NCBI RefSeq assembly: GCF_003254395.2
Contig: NC_037649.1
Coordinates: 2,269,001-2,333,000, forward strand
Direction: 5' to 3'
DNA: 64,000 nt
Origin: Apis mellifera
Lineage: Eukaryota > Arthropoda > Insecta > Hymenoptera > Apidae
A program made the translations under genes and the position numbers. Positions 11,897 through 26,900 of the stretch are shown here, one piece after another (position 1 is the first letter of the stretch; each line of letters starts with the position of its first letter). The notes under the pieces are model-generated. The model made no database searches. It was given only the letters and a program-made list of their open reading frames with translations, and was not told where the DNA came from.

Positions 11897-14800
11897 ATTT
11901 GATAATTTAAATTAAAAAAATATTTTAAATAAAAAAATATATATAAAATTGTTTATAAATATTTAAAAATAAATATTTAATTTAAGTTTAATCATTTGAA
12001 AAATACTGATTGATATTAATTAGATATTAAATAATATTAATTATAGATTTTATGATTTTGCTAAGAGATACAGCATTACAAATAGAACGGAAAGGATTTT
12101 TTTGCTTTGCAATGTTTTTAAATACAACGCGATTCTTAATAAGTCTCAGAAAGACTAAAATAAATTTTTCGATGACTGTGCAAAGTAGATATCGAATGTT
12201 CCACGCGGAAACATTCGAATTTGATTACGAAATCTACTGGGAATTTTGTGGCTAACAGTCGTTCTTTAAACGTTAACGATAAATAAATAACTTATAGAAG
12301 AAATTTAGAGAAATTTCAAATTTATTTTTTTATATGATTTTAATGTTTAATTTTTCTTATGATTTTAAATATTCTATAGATTATTTTAATAAAAAATCTA
12401 TTATTTAATTAATATAAGATATTAGAAGCAAAAAATATTTTTGTATAATTTTTTTATTTTTTTATTTTATTAATATTTTTTTATATAATTAAGAAATATA
12501 ATAAATATATTAATATATTAATATATATGTCAAATTATTATATAATATTAATTATATGTCAAAATATGATAGTCAAAAATTAATTAATTGTATTACTTCA
12601 TACTTATTGTAAATGTTATATTTTTAATTTTGAATTTTACATATAAAATATGTATACTTATATGTAAACTTATATATTGTATATTAATAATTAATATGTA
12701 ATAATTAATATAATAAATATAATATAAAAATAAAAAGTAAAATTAGATTTATGATATTATAATAAATAATATCATTTATTAATATTTAACAAATTAGATT
12801 TTAATATATTTTTATAATTAATAATTAAAAAAAAATATTGCACATATCACTGTATTTAAAATATTATGATTGAGAAATACAGAAAATTTTTAATGTAGTT
12901 TATGTATGATAAAAACTGATAAAATTTTTTTTGAAATATTTATTAAGAAATTAAAAAATTCTATGAATAATTTCAATTTCAAACAAAAGTGGAAGAATAA
13001 ATGAGTCATAAAAAAGATAGAAATAGTTCCACTAGAAATAGTTCCAGTGCTTAGTGGATTAAGAACTTAAAAATCGAACATGTACGATGTTGTGTATCTA
13101 TCTAATATCACTTTCTAAATAAAACTAATAAAACATTTATAAATATAAAATTTTTTTTGACATATAACCCTTTATAATCATATGTATATATTTTCTTTGC
13201 TTATAGAAAACATTATATAGAAAACAAAATATTTATAGTTAATTCAACAATATTTAATTTAAAAGAAAATATAATCATAAGTATATTTTGATATAATGAT
13301 AGATTTTAATAATAAAATTCAATGATATAATGATAAAAAAAAGATAAAATATATAGATAAAATATATAGACTTATAAAATATATAGATATTTGAATATTT
13401 TTTTTTTTATATAATTTATAAATTATATTTATAATATAATTTATTTTCGAAATAATTAAATAAAACTTTAATTAATGCAAATATATTTAAAATTTATTTT
13501 ATTATATTATTTAAAATTTAATTTTATTTATTTTTGTAAAATATTATTTTTATTTGAAATATATTGATTAGCTAAATGATAATATCTGTTCATTATTAAA
13601 AAAAAAATATATATAAAATTTATTAGAGAATAGCAATTTGTTTCATTCTGCACTTGAAATAATTAAATTTTAAATCAAATCTTTCTTTATTTCTATATCA
13701 AAAATTGAGATATATAAAATATCATTTTTTACACTAATAATGTTTTAAATAATGAAATTATTTTATAATTTTAATATAATATATAATATTAGAATATTAG
13801 AATTTTTAAAAATAACTTAAATTTTTTTTATCTTCGACATAAAATTTTATGCTTTTTAAATTCTTTGAAATTTATTCTTTGAGATGAGATATTTAATATA
13901 GATCATTTGAATGTTTTCTATTATTGGTAATAGAAAAGAATGTGTCGATTTGCATAGTTATTATCATGCTATCGCTTGATAATAACAAAAATTTAATGCA
14001 AAATTTTTTTTATTCATAGATATATAAAAAGTCATGAAAATTAATTTTGTTTTTTGAATTAAATATTAAAGAATAATCTTTCACATAAAGTAATTATTTT
14101 TTTCTTATAGATTTTCTTAAATCATAAATTATTGCATATATTTTAAAATAATGTATAAAAAATATTATTTCATTTAAAAAAGTGAAATTGATTTTTTGAT
14201 AAATTCTATATTTTTACAATTGTTAAAAAAAATATTTATATCAAAGAGGATGTTCCATTTGTGTCCATTGTGTACTTGATATCATGTAAGATTGGTCTAA
14301 TATATATTTTATCATTAATAAAGTTGAGATATTCAATAGGCTTGTTTTAAGTCTGAGTATATTATACTCTTTTTTTTTTATTATTTATACTCAAGAACAA
14401 TTTGAATGGATTTGATTAGAAAAAGGATAAATTCAATTCTATTAAATGTTTCAACATTTATTGATTATTTAATCAAAATTTAAGTTTAAATTTAAATAAA
14501 TTAATATTTTTATTCATTCAAATGAAGAAACTAAAGTCTCAACTAATTTAAAAACATCAGTCGATAATTCCGCTATCTCTCCTCATTCTCTATTTTTGCA
14601 TTCTTTATGCAAAAAATATCCACGTCATACTATCATTCAACAACTCGTCAGGAATCAGCTGATATGATTCGGTAATAATTGTTTTGCAAATTATCTACTG
14701 AAATTTATATATTGAATTATTACTTTTAATATAGATATTTTTTAGGAAATCGGTTACTATTATTTATTTTTTTTTTTTCGTTTTATCAATTTTGATTAAT

Positions 14801-16070
14801 GATTTTAATTATAAAAAATAATTAAAACAAATGAAATATTTTTTTAATTAAAATACTTATATTATATAAATACTTATATAAGAAATATTTTATATTTTAT
14901 ATTATATATTTTATATTATATATTTTAAATATTCAAATATTCAAATATAATTGGTTTAAATTTATTATATTTCATATTTATAGATTTATACTATTTTATT
15001 TTTATGTTTTGGAATTTGTTAACCTTTAAATAAGTAACATTTTTATATTTTATATAAAATTCTAATAAGAATGAAATCATATATTATATAAGTTATTTTG
15101 AAATTGCTAAATTATATTTTAAATGTGTATAAACAAATATTTTTTTACATTATTAAATTTATATAAATTCATCTTGTTTTTTCTTTACTTTATTAATTTA
15201 GAAATAGAATTTATTCCTAAATATTGCAATCTATATATAATATATAAATAAATTACAAACTAATTATTGCATAAAATAAAATATATGTATATTTAAATTA
15301 TCGATAAATTCTTTTCATTAATAGAGTGAAAATTGCATTATAAAGTTATAAATATAAATGTTACAGAAAAATGTTAATTATTCAAAATTCTTTTATTCAA
15401 CTGATTATATACTTAAATAAAATGAATATATATTTAAATTAATATATGAAAATGTTTATATTTAAATTAATGGATATTTAAATTAATTTTTTATAATTCA
15501 TTTCTCATGATAATCATATATATTCTTTCATATAAAAGTCTTATATATATATATATATATATATAAGATTATAAACATTTTTATTTTAAAAATTATTTAA
15601 TTTCTAATTTTTATGTAATATATTCATAAATTTGATTTTTTCTGTTTATCCAAAAGAATCTGTTCTGCAATTAGTTCGATTATAATTTATTAATATTTCC
15701 TCTGCATAATAAATTATTGTTGACTTAATCAAATTAGTGATCGATATAACAAGCTAATTAGATAATAAAAATTACATAAGTTTGAATTTAAGTCAATTTT
15801 GATCTAATTACTATATTCCGTAAATTCTATTTCGAGAATATAAAATTATATACTATAAAATTTTTCTCTACTATTTTCTTTTAATTTCATCGAATATTTT
15901 TTAATTTTATTATTCCTGTAACCTAATTTATTTATAATGATACAGCAATTCAAATATTATAATATACTCTTAAAAATACTCTTAAAAATAAACTACTAAA
16001 AGACACTGATATAGCCATAATTATATATATATATAATATATAATATATATATATATATAATATATATATA

Positions 16071-16113
<43 letters not shown>

Positions 16114-19100
16114 TAATATTATGCATATAATATTATAATATTAATAATATATATATATATTTGAGCGCGATTCGAATATATTTCGAACGATTTATATTGG
16201 ATTAGCTTGGACTTAAAAATATATATCATAGAACAGAGCTAATTTATCATTATTGACATTATTGAACAGCTATAATTAGATTTATAAATTGTATTTAGAA
16301 ATTTGTATTAGATATTATAATTGTAATTATCATTATTGACATTATTGATATATTAATAAATATGGATGATACTGATATCAATAATAATTTGATATATCGA
16401 AAATAATATTGAAATATTGATGACAAATAAGAATCATTGGATTTTTTTTTCTTATTCAAAATTACTATTATTTATAAATTAACGATATTTCATTAAATTT
16501 TCAATTATATTCAAAATATTCAAATATTCAAGATATCAATAATATGAATAGAAGTGACTGAAATTTATTACAATATAGTTGTTTGATAAAGCTTTAATAA
16601 TTATTTTAAATAAAAAAAAAATAAGATATTTATTTCTATCTATTTAATCACTTTTATTTTTAAAGATATTATGATATGATATGAAAAAATTAAAATTGCA
16701 ATGATATGATCTAATCTTGAATATTAAATTAAAATTTTAAAAAAGAAAGACAATAAGATCTCAAAATATCAAATTTAATTATTTTTTAGTTTCCAAGATA
16801 ATAATGAAAATTTTTTCATATTATAAATTGAATATTCTTTGTATGTTCATGATTGTGTGCTACATCTATTATTTATCTATTGTTGTAAGAAATATATCAC
16901 AAATATATCATAACCAGCATTAAAAAATCTATAATGGGTGAATTATCTTAATATTGTTATCATTGTAACCTCGGTTTATCATAATTTATGTCATTATCTC
17001 TGTTTAATATAGTAATAGGAATGGCAATAATACGATGTCACATATTCTTTTTCTGAAGGAATTCGTTGCAGGGGAATTACGCTTTTAGTAATGGAAGAGA
17101 TAATTAGTCTGATTGACATTGATAGGAAAAGAATGATCACGACAAATTGAAGTTTATCTTTTTTGAAATTTCTGATATGATTTTTCAAACTTCTTATTAT
17201 TTATAATAATAAGATATCGACTTTGACATTACTTTTCCTATAATATATTAATAAACTATTTAAATCAGATTTTTTTACACTTATATTATTTGTATGATTG
17301 ATTGAAAGTATTTTTTATCGAAATTGGAAATTAAAGATTGTAAATTAAATAATAGAGAAATTTTAGAAAATAATAAAATGATAAATTTATTATTCTACAA
17401 TTTGATGTAAAATATAATTAAAATAAATTAAAATAGAATATTAGTATTAATTTTTCATTGTGATCAATCGTTTATTAAAATAAAGGAGAAGAAATTAATG
17501 AAAATTTTATAATAATACAAATTATCAATAAATAAAAATTTTAAATTAAAGAATGCGAATTATAAATATTATCATTGTATATATAATAAAAATATATAAT
17601 AAAAAAATTAATATTTCTTCTTTATAATAACTAAAATAATTGTGTATCATTTTCGAGTTTTTTTTTAATAAATTAAAACAATGTATTTAAAATTTAATAA
17701 GCTTTTATATATGAATTATAATAAATAAGAATCATTTAAATGAATTGAAAAGAACTATTTATCAAAAAAAAATTGAATTGATTAACTTTAACATATACAT
17801 TATTCTTACGTTAAAAAAACACTTATATCTTTAATAAAAATTATATTTTATTATAAACTTTAAAATATAAAAATTTTAAAAACTAAAAATATCTATCTCT
17901 ATAAATCTTTATAATGTTATATATTTCTAAATAGAATGATCATGTCTATCAACATAGCAATTTTCAATTCAATTGAAATAATACATTCTTCTTATATAGA
18001 TATAAATAGCATTCAATATAGTAGTGAAAGATTTCTATTCTGATATCTGGAAATAATAAATATCTATAGTTATAATTATTTCTTTTTATTTTTTATTATT
18101 TCTCAAAATTTCAGTATGTTTAGATTGTATAGTACATAAATCAATAACATATCAATAATCGATAATTATAACTTAATTATAGCTTTATTTAATTATAATA
18201 ATATTTACTTTAACACTCTCTTCATTAATTCTTGATACTTAGTGCTTTTATATATTTATTTGTATAGATGACATTTCTGATTAATATGCAAGTAGTGGGA
18301 ATGGGAATAATATGACGTCATGATAAGAACTTTTTATGATAACATTGGTCAGGTCATACAAGTTATTTAAGGAAATAAACATAATATGTCTGTTTATATC
18401 AAAACATTATAAGAAAACAAAGTAAAAGTGCATAGAGTTATTCCTATACATAACAATATTCTTATATGTTACACTAAACAACGTAATACGATCAAGGTTA
18501 AAAGAACGAATGTAACGAACATAACAATGTTTGCTTTTTACACTTAACTATGCCGAATGAGATATAATACTTAACGAAATTTGATCCAACTTTTTATCTG
18601 ACTCATATTCATTTCCTTTGTTTTGCTTAAGTCAAATGCGTAAAAGTCATTTGCCCAGTTAAACATCCGGATTCGATTTTAGCTATTCTAAAATAGGCGC
18701 TACTATACTAGACTCACTTTATATATATATATATATATACATACATACTCGTATTATACATCGCATTGTATTTCAATGAAGATACAATAGGATTACGTAC
18801 AATATGCAAAATGCGTACTAAGTACTGAGAGATTCTTGGAATAAACAGTGACTCGTTCCGTGACTTCTAAAGTTCCATATCGATCGCTTGTTAACCCTTT
18901 AGAACTCCTAGCAACCGTTTCCATCGTGAATTATTTGTCATGGTACTCTAGGATCCTGTAGAGAATTCGCAATGGATACGGATTGGTGGGACCTTGTACC
19001 GGACTTTCACAGAACTATACGTGTTCCTGAGCCTCTACTCGCTTTGGATGGAAGGGTATTTGTGATCTACAATGGTTATATTAAAATATTATGCACATAT

Positions 19101-22100
19101 CTTTATTTTCAAATGAAGCGGTTTTTTTTTTATTAAGTTTTGTATCAGGAATGCGGAATAAAAACACAGAGGAATTTTTTTTTTCTATTCATAATTAATA
19201 GAAAGCAAAAATTGATATAATGATATTAAAATTCAAATCTAAATTTGATCAATAAATTTTTTGTGATAAAAATTATTTTTATTGATTTTATAAATTTTTA
19301 TATGGTAATTTATAGTAATTTAATTTATATTATTAACAAATAATATTTCTTATTATATAAAAATAATTTTAGATTTGGAATTTAGAATTAAATTAAAGAA
19401 AATTATTTTAACTATTTTTAATTTGAATAAAATTTATATTTTAAATAATTGTATATTTTCATTTTAAAATATCAATATATATTTGTAATATATAACTAAG
19501 AGAAAAAAATATTATAATTAATAATATAATATAAACAAGAATTAAAAAGTCAAAAATATATTTAGAAGAAATAAAAAAAGTAAAATTTCAAAGTCTTTGA
19601 ATTTAAAAAATTAATCTTATAGAAATTATTTTTTATATATTACATCTGAAAAATTAAAAATAAATTTTTTTTTTTTTCATTATTCAAAAATATAATCATA
19701 TAATTTTGATTTTTTCATTTTTTATTCTATATATTATTCTATATTCTCATTCTATTTTTTATTTTCATAATAACTATTAAATTTTTTTCATATAAAATAT
19801 GATTATAAATAAATAGTAGCAATAATTAATATTCAGTTATAATAAATATAAATAATGATGTGCAAATACTTTTTGTAATTTTTATATATCTTGGAAAAAT
19901 GGTTCAGTGTTATTTTAGAATTAAAATTTATTTTTTTGATTTTTATTTTAATTTTTATTGAAGAAATGTTTTAATTAATTAAAACATTAAATAAATAATC
20001 TTAATTTTTTAAAAGTTTTTTTTTGAAAAAATTTAAGATAATATAGAATAAAAGATTAAGTATCGAATCAATTTTACAATATATACATATATATATATAT
20101 GAAATCATATTAATAATATTAATAATAATATATAATCATATTAATTAAAATGTTATTTTAGAAAAAATTTTTTTTCTGAGAAAAATTTTCACAAAAAAAT
20201 ATTTTCATAAATATTATTCAATGCATATTCAAATAAACTAAATATGATTTGTTTTATATTATTATATTATCTTTTTGCAGTTATTTGCTTATTGATATTA
20301 TTCTCTTCATATCTTTTTTAATTTTCAAACATTAGATAACTGCGATTATTCATTTTTCGTTTTTAATATCTTTGATCTTGAATTTTTATTTAAAATATTT
20401 AAAATATTCGTTGATTATTAATATCTATATATTTAATTTCTAATATTTAATTCTTTATTAATTTACAAATATTTTATAATTTATTGTTTATAAAATATTG
20501 ATTTTATATTGATTATTCAAGTATTTATGTACTTGCAGAGAATTTCATTTTTCGTTTTTTATGAAATGAATGTGAAAAATAATAAGATTTCAGATTTTAA
20601 TGAAATATTATTTTTAAATTCTAAATATAGTATTATGATATTACAATATGATATTACCATAATATTATGAAATGATCATTTAATTATAAAAAATGAAATT
20701 TTTAATTTAAAAGATATTTTATCTCATTAAATAAATTTGATATATATAAATTTTGAAAAAAATTAACTGTTTACTAAAATTATTATAAAATTAATACATA
20801 TTAATTATTTATTATTAAATTATTTTATAAGAGAAAATGAAAAAATAAATTAAAAAAAAATAAATAAAATAGATATAATTTATTGTTTAAATTTTTTGTT
20901 TTAAATTAAAATTGATTTAGTCACCAATATAAAAGAAAAAAATTGTTATGGATAATATTAATGTGTGCATATTTTTATCGTTCATTCTCGAAAAATTAAA
21001 AAATAGAATAAAAAATATTAATTAATAAGAAATCCAGTTAAATCACATTTATTAATTAAGTTAAAAAATGTTAAAAAATTGTTTTTGAAATTGATATTCT
21101 CTTGAATGATAGAATTAATGATAGATTTCTTTTCATTATTTTTATTATTTGTAATAAATAATTTTTATTATTAAAAATTTTTAAAACTTTAAATGAAAAA
21201 TTATCTATAAAATGAATTTATCATATAATGAATTAATTTTTTAAAATCATTAATATCATTTAAAGAATTAAGAATTCGGATATTTCATAATTTTATAATT
21301 TTCAAAATTTATTATTTCTTTAGAATCAAAATTTTCCATTCCATTTTGTAAATATGTTTGCAAATATGTATAAATATTTATATACAAAATCGTGATAAGA
21401 TAAAAAAATTTCGTACAATTTTAATCCAATTATCGTTTAGAAAATTTTGATTTGATTATATTGAAAATCATTTTCATTGTTCTCGAAAGATATTACATCA
21501 TCTTCATTCCTTCATCTTTTCGTCTCGTGCATTTCTCGTTGCGAAATTTTGAAAGTTTGCGTAAACTTAATGTAGCTGAATTGCATAAGAATTTAAAGTG
21601 AATTGTCTTCTTGTTACTTTGAAAAAAATTGATTATATAATTAACAAATGAAATTTTACTGTTGCAGTTAAATTATGCAAAAGATTGAGTAATAGATAAA
21701 TAATAAATTATAAATTTTTTTATTAAAATACAGAAGATAAAATATTTTCTTTTATAAAAGATTTTCATTTAATTTTCTCTAGAATTCTGAATTGAAAAAA
21801 ATTTAAATTAAAATATAATTTAGAAATAAAAAATTTATAAATATATTAGAACGTTGTTTATTCGAATGTTGATTATTCAAAAATTAATGATTAATTATAT
21901 ATGTATATTAAAAACCAATATATATATGTAATATTTATATTTTGGATTTGGATATCTAAAAACGATTAATTTATTTTTTACAATATATTTTTTCTACTAA
22001 TTATATATTTTTTATGTAATAAATATCTATATTTGAAAGTTATTTAATTTTTAATTATTTTATTATAATTTCATCATATTCATTCTAATTTGGTTCTTCC

Positions 22101-23848
22101 TAACTGATTAATTATTTATCCAAATTTGTTGGATTTGTTTCCCAATTAATTTGGATAATACTATAGTCTACTAGTTCTATAGTTTTTTTTATTAATAGTA
22201 AAAGATTTAATTAAATTTAAATGAATAAAAATAAACTATGTATTTAAATTATTATTATTATCTTAAACTTATGAATATTTTTTTTATTTTAAAATAAAAC
22301 ATAATAAGTAATTTTTCAAATATTTGAAAAATTTTAATAAAACAAAATACATTAATATTACAAAAAAATATGAAAATCCACACTTATTATATCTTACTTT
22401 TATCTCATGCTTTATTAGTATTATTATTATATGTATTATATATAGCTTTATTATATGTATTATATATATTATTATTAGTATTTATTATTAGTATTTATTT
22501 CATGCTTATTATTATATCTTACTTTATCTCATCTTTTATTTTATTAATAATTAATTATTTTTATATATAATAAAACTATTTTCAAATTTTTTTTTATATA
22601 TAATAGAACTATTTTCAAATAACTCTATTATTTCAGTTTCAGAATTTTAAACAAAAAAGAAATATTTATTTTAGTAATAATGATTATTTATTTCATACAT
22701 AGAATGATAAGAAATTGAATGATAAAAGTTGGTAAAAAGAATAAAATATATTAAATTTTATTTCCATTAATTAAAATTGAATATTTATTAGAAAATTCGA
22801 TTATTAATTTTACTAAATGATATTTGAAACTTTGAAATCTTTCGAAATTTAAAAAATTTCATAAACTTTAAAAATTTTTTGCTATTTTTATAAATTGAAA
22901 TTTTCGAAAGTTAAATAATAAGTATAAATAGATAAATAATTGATTTTGTTTTTAGATTTATTTTATTTGTCATGATTTCATTCATTATAAAATAATTTAT
23001 ATGGAGAAAAACTTGAAATTTTTTATAAGTTGAAAAATTGACTATGTTATTATTTATTTATAACAAATCTGAATTTAAAGAATTTCAGAAATAAAAATTT
23101 ATTAAAATTTTACTTTCTGATAAAAATTTTTTAGATAAAAATTTTTTTAGATAAAAAGAAAAAAATATGTATTTTGGACTTTGAAAGTTTCGAAAGTTTC
23201 AAAACTCATCTCACGAAGTTTCGCGTATCTGAAAATTATTATAATATAAAATTATTATAATTTATTATATATATATATATCATTTCAATTTATATCTAAT
23301 TTTTATCTATTTTTTATTCTACATAAGTCATTTAATTTTTATTTATTTTTCTATATATTGAAATATGTATTATATAATGTTTAATTCTTTTTTTAAATAA
23401 AAAGATTATATAATAAACGAAAAGATAAAATAAAAGATGTGGTTAGTTTTCTTCTTTGCTTTTAATTATAATATAAAAGTCAAATTGAAATTGTCAATGA
23501 TTGATCTAAGAAATAAGATTATTTGAGTCATTGTCAACGGCCTCAGAATCGATGGAAAAATACTAGTGCTTTGACCCTGTGCTGACTGGTTACTTTTAGC
23601 TCTAGACGAATCTCAATGAAATATCTTATTAAAAACGTTTCTGATCAAAAGAATAATTTATAAAAAAGTTTTGTGTAATTCTTTTTATGTTATTCAGACA
23701 ATTTTTATTATCAAAATATAATTTTAAAAATCTATTAAATGTTGAAATTTATTAAATCTATAAATACGTCTACTTTGATGTATATTTCAAGATTATAGTA
23801 GAAATAAATTTTCATAAAATTTCAAATATATAGAAAATATAATTTAAA

Positions 23849-23910
<62 letters not shown>

Positions 23911-26900
23911 TTCGATGATTTATCTTTTAATCATTTTCAATATTTATATTTATTATTATACATATATTATTCATAAGTACTTATTATTCATGAGATTTAT
24001 AAACAACTTATTTGGAGAAATTTTTCATATAAAAATTCTTTGTGTTATCGCAGACCTTCATTAAATCTAAACAAACGATGATGTTATCTGAAAAGATTGA
24101 GCCGACACTTATATATTTTTGATATATTTCACCTTGAATCCATCTTAATGATGACATTTGAAACACAGCTGATTCAAATAACATTATTTTAGTTCAAGAA
24201 ATTTATAAGAGAAATGCGCTAATCTGTTGCTGTTTATTTTTATACAGATCATCACTCAAGCGAAGAATTTTCTCGAACTTATGATATATCGCAAAGGCAC
24301 TAACCGCAATATTATTGATTATTGGCGGAAAATTGTGATCTTTCCAATTAAATCAGGAAGAAGTTTTTTTGAGGGCACAAGTTTTATTTGCAAATAGAGT
24401 CTTATGATGATCACGTTGTAGTCTGACCGCCGGATATGTCAATTAGATAATTTGTGAATACATCATGATCTGACCACACGATTACCAATCGTTGCTTGCT
24501 AAAAAGCTCTCGTTGTAGTCCGATCGCCAAATACGACAATTACATTAGTTTATTCTAACACCACATCATGTTCTGATTGTCGGACACGATTACCCGCTGT
24601 GACATTGAGAGAGACTCTGGTTTCTAATAAATATATACTCCGCACGTGTTGTTCATTTATACAGTCCACTCATTAAGAAGTATACTTGTTATGATATCTG
24701 TCGAAGAGCATTCTACAAACATCCAGCTATTAACTTACATCCACCAAATCATTATAATAATATTGTTGTGGGCGCAACATATAAATGTTATATTTGAGTT
24801 ATTTATAATTTATTATAAATTATATTATTATACTTAATATATATAATACATAATTTTTTAAACTTAAAATAATAATATATATATATATGAAAATTATGAA
24901 AATGATTAATATATAATACATATATATTAATATATAAAAATATATAAAAATTAATATATAAAATAGTAATTGCTTGCAATAATTAAGATAATTATTTGTA
25001 AAATTTATTTTGAGGAGAACAATTGCAAAAGATTTAAAATTTCTACTGATTCTACTGATATAAGTATAAAGTATCCATAGAATAAATGTAATGTTTTATT
25101 ACATTTATTAATATATAAAAAATGTTTGTTAGTAAACAAAGAAAAAAGTTCATAGAGATAAATTATTGTAATATTTCGACAATCATTAGTTACAAAATAT
25201 ATGCAATATAAAATTTCGTTTAATTATTAATTAATTAAAATAAAATAATGTAATATATTTATCATATTATTATATGTCATATCTATTTTCTTCTTCATAT
25301 CTTTGTTTCTCTATTTATTAATCGAACGAAATCGTAATAAATTTTATAAATGTAAGTAATCAATAATGGAATGCATAATTCCATGGTAGTATATCGCAAT
25401 TGAATGCATGATTTAATAGCAGTTACGATAACATGGTTTATTGTTTCTGATTATTGAAAAAATATTACAGTCGATTTTTTCAATAATATTTAACAATTTG
25501 AAGGTTATATTTGAAGAATGTATGATGTGTTATAGTAATGCATCATATTTCGAATTGCTTATATTTGATGAATAAAAACATAAAGAAAATGCAACATATA
25601 TTTATTGTTAATAATCTATTAAAATATAAAATGAATAATTAAACTGACATTTATTAATTTTTTATATATGATATAAAATTAGAATTAATTATTTTGCATT
25701 GAAATTGAAAAAAATACAATTTATCTTGGTAATAATGATAGAATAATAGAATAAATATAAAAATTAAAATAGAAATATATTAAAAATATCAAATCTATAA
25801 CAAATAGTAAATTATTTAAATATAAAAAATCATAAAAAAAAGGAACAAGAAAAATACAATTAATATATCTCTATTGCTAATTTGTTAAAATGGGGAAAAT
25901 TATATAATAATAAAAAATAATAAAAAAAATATCAATTAATTGCAAAAAAAATAATATAAATAATACAATATTGATAAATTGATAGTTATAACATATTATA
26001 GTAATTAATATAAAGATAAAAAAAAATTTTTTTATATGTTGAATATAGGAAGACACTAGAACGAATGAATATTTAACAATTACTGATACAATCAATTTTT
26101 CAAGTACTTATTATTATCTTATTATTATCTTATTATCTTATTATTATGAATAAATATGTTATCGGTTCTCCAATTTTCTATAATTAATCAATAATGCACA
26201 GAATAATAATTTCGTTACAATACAATTGGAATAATAAAAAATTATTCTTATTATTAAATTATTGTAAATGTATTTGTGTTTCAAACAAAAACAATTGGTT
26301 GGAATAGTTTTGATTAAATAAAATAATAAAATAATAATATTTGATATAATAAATAAAAAAATTTATAATTATAATAAATAAAATATTTATAGAAATATAT
26401 AAATATTTGTGTAATTATAATATTGTAAAGTTTAAAAAATTATGTATTATATATATTAAGTTATAAATAAATATTTTAATTTCTATATTAAATTTAATTT
26501 TAAATAAAATTTATTACATGAATTAAATTATGTAACATAAAATAATGTAAATAATTATTTTAACATTATTTTTAATAGTTATATTCATTATTATTATCAA
26601 GTAAATATTCAACTATTATTTTATTCAATGAAAATTAATTCAATAATTATTTTCAATAGTTTTGGCTACAGGATTCATATTTTAATTTGAAAAAGTTCTT
26701 TATACGTTAAAAAAACGTTAAAAAAATCGATTTAAAATGCTATGATATGAATTTTAAAAAATTATACTATATATATATATACTATATTTGTTCTGTCAGA
26801 TTTAAAAGTAAGTTTTAAGCATTTCTAGAGTAACTTCTAAAAATACTAAAATTAATTATTTACATTTAAAATGTAATCGATATTATACAGAAATTATTCA

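Larger units (their letters stand above)
10667..18200. other. Malic enzyme intron 2, left part
   Basis: AT-rich intronic DNA with no supported exon. A hairpin lies at 11485-11502 and another at 12192-12218. (TA)n occurs at about 11848-11891, 15541-15564 and 16020-16105. A slightly more complex block lies at 14560-14680. A 30-bp motif at 17011-17040 recurs at 18291-18320. Open frames here are short and Ile/Tyr/Lys/Asn-rich. Confidence 0.6.
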
